Made by a program: the position numbers and the translations under genes
The notes under the pieces: generated by a model
Databases searched by the model: none
The model's input: only the letters and a program-made list of their open reading frames with translations
What the model was told of the DNA's origin: nothing
Assembly (NCBI GenBank): GCA_938045355.1
Contig: CALIMU010000125.1
Coordinates: 1-13,321, forward strand
Length of the DNA stretch: 13,321 nucleotides
Reading direction: 5' to 3'
Source: an uncultured Clostridium sp.
GTDB taxonomy: Bacteria; Bacillota_A; Clostridia; TANB77; CAG-508
Part shown: piece by piece, positions 6,519 through 13,321 of the stretch
Layout: each line of letters opens with the position of its first letter
Numbering within the stretch: the stretch's first letter is position 1

Positions 6519-9087
6519 ATGTACATATTTAATAGATTAACAGTGGTTCCTAAATTACCAGAAAGAATAAAAGGAATACAAGAAATAGCAGAAAATTTAT
6601 GGTGGTGTTGGAATACAGAAAGTTTAAAATTATTTAAAAAGATAGATAAAGAACTTTGGGAAAGATTAGAAAAAAATCCAATTAAATTTTTAAAACAAAT
6701 TTCACAAACTAAACTTGAAGAAGTAGCAAAAGATGAAGAGTTTTTAAGAGAATATAATAAGGTATATTTAGATTTCAAAGGATATATGGAAAATAATAAT
6801 ACATATTATATGAATAATTATGAAAAATATAAAAATAAATGTATTGCATATTTTTCAGCAGAATATGGTTTAGATGAAACAATGCCATTATATTCAGGAG
6901 GTCTTGGTATATTATCAGGTGATCATCTAAAATCTGCAAGTGATCTTGGAATACCACTTGTAGGTATAGGTTTAATGTATAAAGAAGGATATTTCAATCA
7001 AAAGATTGATGGAAGAGGAAATCAACTTACATTATTTGCAAAATCAGATTTAGATAATATGCCTATAAAAAAGGTTAAAGATGAAAAAGGAAGAGATCTT
7101 GCCATATATATAGATATTGAAAATAATAAGGTAATGCTTAAAGTATGGGTAATAAATGTAGGTAGAGTAAAATTATATCTTTTAGATTCTGATACTGAAG
7201 AAAATAGTAGTAAATATAGGGAACTTTCATATAGATTATATGGTGGTGGAAGAGAAATGAGATTAATGCAAGAAATGATTCTTGGAATAGGTGGAGTTAA
7301 ATTATTAAAAGCATTAAATATAAGACCAAACCTATATCATATGAATGAAGGACATTCAGCATTTTTGATTATAGAACTTATAGAACAAATAATGAAAGAA
7401 AAACAAGTTTCATTTGAAGTTGCAAAAGAATTTGTAAAAACAATGACAGCAGTAACAGTACATACACCAGTACCAGCAGGTAATGAAATATTTGATATTG
7501 AGTTAATAGAAAAAATGTTTGATGGTAAATGGGATGATCTTGGAATTTCTAAAGATACTTTCTTAAGTTTGGGAATGACACCAAATGATAATTATAAAAA
7601 AGCATTTAATATGGGAGTATTTGCACTTAAAATAGCAGGTAAGAAAAATGGGGTAAGTAAACTTCACCGGAGATGTTTCTAAAGAATTATTTACAGAAAT
7701 ATGGCCAAATACTGCAGATGATGAATCTCCAATCACATATGTAACAAATGGTGTACATACATGTACATGGCTTGCACCAGGTATAAAGAAAATGTATAAC
7801 AATTACTTAATACCATATTGGCAAGATAGGATATATGATAATAATGTATGGAAAAATATATATAATATTCCAAATGATGTTTTATGGAACACACATTTAA
7901 CATATAAGAAAAAATTAATAGAAGAAATAAATAAAAATGTTAGAAGAAGAATGAGTGAAAATGGTGCTACATATGATGAAATAGTAGAAACAGTTGGTAA
8001 AATAAATGAAAATGATCTAATAATTGGATTTGCTAGAAGATTTGCAACATATAAGAGAGCAACAATAATATTTGAAGATTTAGAAAGACTAACACAACTT
8101 TTAAATGATGAAAAAAGACCAGTAAAACTTGTATTTGCAGGAAAGGCACATCCTGCTGATGTTATGGGACAAGAACTTATAAAACGTATTGATGAAGTAT
8201 CAAAAATGCCACAATTTAAAGGAAAAATAATGCTTCTTGAAAATTATAATATGGGACTTTCAAGAATGCTTGTAGCAGGTGTTGATGTATGGATGAACAA
8301 TCCAAGAAGACCATATGAAGCATCTCGGAACAAGTGGACAAAAAGCTGCAATAAATGGAGCTGTAAACTTTAGTATATTAGACCGGATGGTGGGACGAAG
8401 GATATGATGGAACAAATGGATTTGCAATAGGTGATAGAAAAAGATATGCCACAGATGAAGAACAAGATAGAGTAGATAGTAATAGTCTTTATGAAATGCT
8501 TGAAAGTAAAATCATACCAACATATTATAATAAGGAAAATATAAACTCATATTCTTTAGATTGGATTAAATATATGAAAAATTCTATAGCTACAAATGCA
8601 GGAATGTATTCAACTGCTAGAATGCTTATAGATTATTTAAGAAAAATATATATGCCACTTATAGAAATAAATGATAGTAAATTTAATTCATTAGAAAAAG
8701 TCTTTGATTTCTTAAAATGGAAAAAAATGTGTTATGAAGAATGGAAAAATATCAAGATATATCAAGATACACAAGTAGGACAAGAAACTTTAGATGCAGG
8801 TGAAAATATAAAAGTAAGTATAAGAGTAGATTTAGGTAGAATAGCAGTAGAAAATGCGAAAGTAGAAGTATATATCGCAGAACTGATAGAAGACCGGTAA
8901 AATGAAATATTTGAAATCTGAAGAACTTAAGTTTACAAATAAAAATGATGATGGAACATGTACATATACAGGAGATATTACTATAAATAATGGTGGAAAT
9001 TTTGTGTATACATTTAGAGTATTACCAAAACATGAAATGATTTTAGATATAGAAGATATGGATTTATCAAAATGGTATATAAAATAA
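6519..9087 (+). CDS. glgP: Alpha-glucan (glycogen/maltodextrin) phosphorylase, read through four +1 shifts
   Basis: A cytosolic PLP enzyme that releases glucose-1-phosphate from alpha-1,4-glucans. Dropping the C at 7668, 8326, 8384 and 8895 gives 854 residues, the length of the short-type family with an N-terminal DUF3417-like domain (ENLWWCWNTES). Landmarks: AYFSAEYGLDETMPLYSGGLGILSGDHLK, HMNEGHSAFL, VTVHTPVPAGNEIF, KLHGDVSKELF, VTNGVHTCTWLAPG, GFARRFATYKRA, AGKAHPAD, MNNPRRPYEASGTSGQKAA with the PLP lysine at 608, and LDGWWDEGYDG. A strong ribosome-binding site GGAGGAG (6510-6516) fixes ATG 6519. Conventional reading breaks it into five pieces, the last losing only ~60 residues. Unshifted reading stops within 17 codons at each site. 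The gene probably supports use of stored glycogen. Its neighbours are not glycogen genes, so the grouping is not informative. Confidence 0.94.
7668..7671 (+). other. +1 frameshift site CGGA, Gly384 of GlgP
   Basis: Context CAC-CGGA-GAT. Skipping C gives VSKLHGDVSKELF, the family S-LHG-VSR block. Unshifted reading stops at TAA (7680-7682). Confidence 0.93.
8326..8329 (+). other. +1 frameshift site CGGA, Gly603 of GlgP
   Basis: Context TCT-CGGA-ACA. It lies in the PLP-site motif EASGTSGQKAA, five residues before the PLP lysine. Unshifted reading stops at TAG (8371-8373). Confidence 0.95.
8384..8387 (+). other. +1 frameshift site CGGA, Gly622 of GlgP
   Basis: Context GAC-CGGA-TGG. Skipping C gives SILDGWWDEGYDG, an invariant family motif. 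Unshifted reading stops at TGA (8405-8407). Confidence 0.95.
8895..8898 (+). other. +1 frameshift site CGGT, Gly792 of GlgP
   Basis: Context GAC-CGGT-AAA. One of two CGGT sites. Unshifted reading gives CGG then TAA at once (8898-8900). Skipping C gives EDGKMKYLKSEEL and the remaining C-terminal domain. Confidence 0.88.
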
Positions 9088-9111
9088 AATTAATATAAGG
9101 AGTATATAAAA

Positions 9112-10755
9112 ATGAAAGGTAAGAAGACAAATATATTTTTAGGAATATTAAATATTATTCTTGGATTGCTTCTTATTATGTATGTATGGTATATGTTACA
9201 TAATAATAAACTAGAACTTACAAGACATCAAAGATTTGTTATGAATATAGAACATAATATTATATTTGGAATTAGTGTAGTAATATGTTTTATAAATTTT
9301 GTGTTTTCAATATTTAATATGAAAAAAGGATATTATTTTGTATTCTACCTTTTTTCACTTGTAGGAATTATAACATTTTTTACTCCTTCATATATCTATC
9401 CTATATTTACAATAATTTCAGGAATTTTGATAATAAGAACATTATCAAAAAATAATTATATTGAAAAAGATAATTTTTTTGCAAGTACAATAATAATTAT
9501 CATGATGGGGATAATAGGATTGTCTGCAATATCATTATCACAATATAAAAAGATAGCTGAATATATAAAGAAAAGAGAAGATATTAATTTAACAGCATAT
9601 AATCCAGAATATTTTAAATATGTAGAAGAAATACCAGATAAAAGTATATATATAAATGTGAAATTAAATGGTAAATATGGATATATTAATAAATCTGGAG
9701 AAACAAAAATAGATTTTAAATATGATTATGCAACACCATTTTATAAAATAAGAGCATATGATAAAATATTTGAACTTGCAGCTGTTTCAACTAAAAATAC
9801 AACAGATGTAATTATGAAAAATGAAAGAAAAGTAATGTCATATAATTCAGAATATGCAAATGAAGATCATGAAGGGAAAAGAGATGAGTTTGTAAAAATT
9901 TTAAAAGATGTGATAGGAGAGAAGAATCCAGAATTAGAGGTAAGTAATAAATATAATGGATTTGCTACTAGAAATATATATGAAGATACAAAAAATAGTA
10001 ATGAAAAAAGATATCAATTTACAGATAAATATGATGTTTTAATTCAAAAATCAGAAATAACAGAAAAAGAAATATATACATTAGTTACTAAAAGAGACTT
10101 ATTAAAAAATAGTAAAAGTAAAGGTGATTATATAAAATTAAATGCAGAACAACTTATACATGATGATAATTATCTTTATGTATATAATAATGGATTTTTA
10201 CCATATTTTTCACCAAGTAAAAAAGAACAAGGTTGGTTTAATTTACAAGGTAAAAAATATACATTAAATAATAATGTACAAATAGAAGTTTTTGAAGATA
10301 AAAGACTTGCTATAAAAAGGAAGCCTAGAAAAATAACATATTTTGCAAGTAATGAAGATGAAGATTTAAAAGCAATTTCACCTATATATAAAGAAGTGAT
10401 ACCAGATGGAGATAATTATATTGTTAAAAATATGAATGAAAAATGGCAAATTGTTGATAAGAATTTTCAACCAAGAACAAAACTAGAATATGATATTTTT
10501 ATTTCAACATTGATAACAGAAGGTATATATATATTTGCAAATATTGATAATGGAATAGAAATAGATGATTATGGATATGCAAAATTAAGATATACAATGA
10601 TTGATAGAAATTTAAATGTTATAGGTACAAATTTAGAGGAAATGTATAATTTTAATATTAAATATTTAAATAGAAATAGTGATGAAGAATATAGAAGATA
10701 TATAGAGAAATTGAAAGATCCTAGATATCATAGAATTGTGGAAAAATTACAATAA
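9112..10755 (+). CDS. Multi-span membrane protein with WG-like repeats, unknown function
   Basis: A 547-residue protein. The first ~145 residues form about five membrane segments (near 8-29, 50-68, 74-91, 94-108 and 123-143). A large soluble part follows. At about 180-210 there is a clear WG-repeat-like unit (KLNGKYGYINKSGETKIDFKYD is the register: G-K-Y-G-Y-I-N-K-S-G then a Y-D), and degenerate units recur later (NEKWQIVDKNFQP, then DYGYAKLRYTMIDRNLNVI). WG repeats are common in surface or membrane proteins of gut Bacillota and Bacteroidota with no firm function. The start is set by AAGGAG nine bases upstream, 24 bases after the glgP stop. It has about 25 glycine codons and none carries the extra C. 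It probably belongs to the glgP-tdk-ftsH transcript. Confidence 0.8.
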   Translation: MKGKKTNIFLGILNIILGLLLIMYVWYMLHNNKLELTRHQRFVMNIEHNIIFGISVVICFINFVFSIFNMKKGYYFVFYLFSLVGIITFFTPSYIYPIFTIISGILIIRTLSKNNYIEKDNFFASTIIIIMMGIIGLSAISLSQYKKIAEYIKKREDINLTAYNPEYFKYVEEIPDKSIYINVKLNGKYGYINKSGETKIDFKYDYATPFYKIRAYDKIFELAAVSTKNTTDVIMKNERKVMSYNSEYANEDHEGKRDEFVKILKDVIGEKNPELEVSNKYNGFATRNIYEDTKNSNEKRYQFTDKYDVLIQKSEITEKEIYTLVTKRDLLKNSKSKGDYIKLNAEQLIHDDNYLYVYNNGFLPYFSPSKKEQGWFNLQGKKYTLNNNVQIEVFEDKRLAIKRKPRKITYFASNEDEDLKAISPIYKEVIPDGDNYIVKNMNEKWQIVDKNFQPRTKLEYDIFISTLITEGIYIFANIDNGIEIDDYGYAKLRYTMIDRNLNVIGTNLEEMYNFNIKYLNRNSDEEYRRYIEKLKDPRYHRIVEKLQ

Positions 10756-10778
10756 ATTTTTAAGATTAGGAGATAAAC

Positions 10779-11363
10779 ATGTTTAGACCAGAATATAGTT
10801 ATATGGAAATTATAGTAGGACCAATGTTTAGTGGAAAAAGTGAAGAACTTATAAGAAGAGTAAAAAGGGCAATAATTGCAAAACAAAAAGTATTTGTTTT
10901 TAAACCTAAGATTGATAATAGGTATAGTAAGACAGATGTTGTATCACATAATGGTGAAACAATAGAAGGATATGCTGTTGAAAATTCAGAAGAAATATTA
11001 GAAATATTAAAAGATGAAAAAGATGTTAATTTAGTTGCAATAGATGAAGTACAATTTTTTGATGAAGGAATAATAGATGTAGTAGAAGAACTTGTAGATA
11101 AAGGAATAAGGGTTGCAATGTCTGGACTTGATTTAGATTTTAGAGGTGAACCATTTGATATAACAGCTAAACTTTTAGCTAAATCAGAGTTTATAACAAA
11201 ACTTCAAGCAGTGTGTATGAAATGTGGAAAGCCTGCTACTAGAAGTCAAAGAATAGTAAATGGAAAACCTGCAAGTATAGATTCAGAAATAATACAAATA
11301 GGAGAAAAAGAAAGTTATGAACCTAGATGTAGAAGATGTCATGAAGTAGGAAAGAAAAAATAG
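10779..11363 (+). CDS. tdk: Thymidine kinase (type II)
   Basis: A 194-residue cytosolic enzyme phosphorylating thymidine to dTMP for salvage. It shows the P-loop [11 protein letters not shown] (about 13-23), the Walker B/catalytic motif [10 protein letters not shown], the [12 protein letters not shown] segment, and a zinc site made of CMKC and CRRC pairs, as in the TK1-like family. Length is typical. The ribosome-binding site AGGAGA lies five bases before ATG. It follows the membrane protein by 23 bases and precedes ftsH by eight, so it is co-transcribed. It uses a TAG stop and has no shift site despite about twelve glycine codons, including the P-loop. Confidence 0.96.
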   Translation: MFRPEYSYMEIIVGPMFSGKSEELIRRVKRAIIAKQKVFVFKPKIDNRYSKTDVVSHNGETIEGYAVENSEEILEILKDEKDVNLVAIDEVQFFDEGIIDVVEELVDKGIRVAMSGLDLDFRGEPFDITAKLLAKSEFITKLQAVCMKCGKPATRSQRIVNGKPASIDSEIIQIGEKESYEPRCRRCHEVGKKK

Positions 11364-11371
11364 GAAGGAAA

Positions 11372-13183
<1,812 letters not shown>

Positions 13184-13205
13184 ATTTAAATAATAATAAA
13201 AAAAT

Positions 13206-13248
13206 AAAAACAGTATTAGTAAAGAAATTTTAACTAATGCTGTTTTTT
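13206..13248 (+). terminator. Rho-independent terminator after ftsH
   Basis: A ~15-bp stem pairs 13206-13220 (AAAAACAGTATTAGT) with 13233-13247 (ACTAATGCTGTTTTT, one G-U pair) around a 12-base A/T loop, ending in a T run. The remaining bases to 13321 are A/T-rich with no gene that I can support. Confidence 0.88.
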
Positions 13249-13321
13249 GTATATTACATAAATGTAAAAGAACATGATAAAAATGTTATTATTGTTTATA
13301 GTACAAAATATAAAATATATA

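Noticed and set aside
3871..8898. CCGG or TCGGA as a DNA-modification or phase-variation motif
   Set aside because: Only five sites are CCGG, there is no slippery repeat, and the placement follows glycine codons and not a fixed DNA word.
13249..13321. A gene or repeat in the last bases
   Set aside because: Only short A/T-rich inverted words such as AACAT/ATGTT; no open frame with a start signal.

Overview
The window is very AT-rich bacterial DNA with a low-GC Bacillota (Clostridia-like) flavour. GatC/GatA, NAD-dependent LigA, a short-type alpha-glucan phosphorylase, type II thymidine kinase and FtsH are all recognisable, and codons ending in A or T dominate. I cannot assign a genus; Fusobacteriota is an alternative.

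Layout: (1) 1-830: promoter and an unidentified alpha/beta-hydrolase, ending in a hairpin that also serves the convergent tRNAs. (2) 834-989, minus strand: tRNA-Gln(UUG) and tRNA-His(GUG) behind a near-consensus promoter. (3) 1110-5780, plus strand: mtgA, gatC, gatA and ligA, tightly packed (1-nt overlap, then gaps of 6 and 30 nt), closed by a strong terminator. (4) 5949-13183, plus strand: a small membrane protein, glgP, a membrane protein with WG-like repeats, tdk and ftsH, closed by a second terminator. The last ~70 bases hold no gene that I can see. No mobile element, CRISPR array or long repeat was found.

The striking signal: gatA, ligA, glgP and ftsH look broken into many short ORFs, yet all 20 breaks are the same event. 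At each, a conserved glycine codon GGA (18 times) or GGT (twice) is preceded by one extra C, so the ribosome meets an in-frame CGG. Skipping the C, or reading CGGA/CGGT as a four-base glycine codon, restores full-length, motif-perfect proteins of 472, 728, 854 and 601 residues. The corrected lengths are exact multiples of three in all four genes (3, 7, 4 and 6 sites). In these genes and in mtgA, gatC, tdk and the two membrane-protein genes I see no CGG used as arginine; the only in-frame CGG of that kind is in the compositionally different hydrolase. The codon before the site ends in a pyrimidine in 18 of 20 cases.

The best reading is that CGG has lost its arginine meaning and become an obligatory +1 frameshift (or quadruplet glycine) signal used in essential housekeeping genes. 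As I recall the literature, the closest parallel is the AGGY (Gly) and CCCCU (Pro) frameshifting in the mitochondrial cox1 of Perkinsus marinus. I know of no bacterial example on this scale, but I could not search. Which tRNA or factor decodes the site is not in this window.
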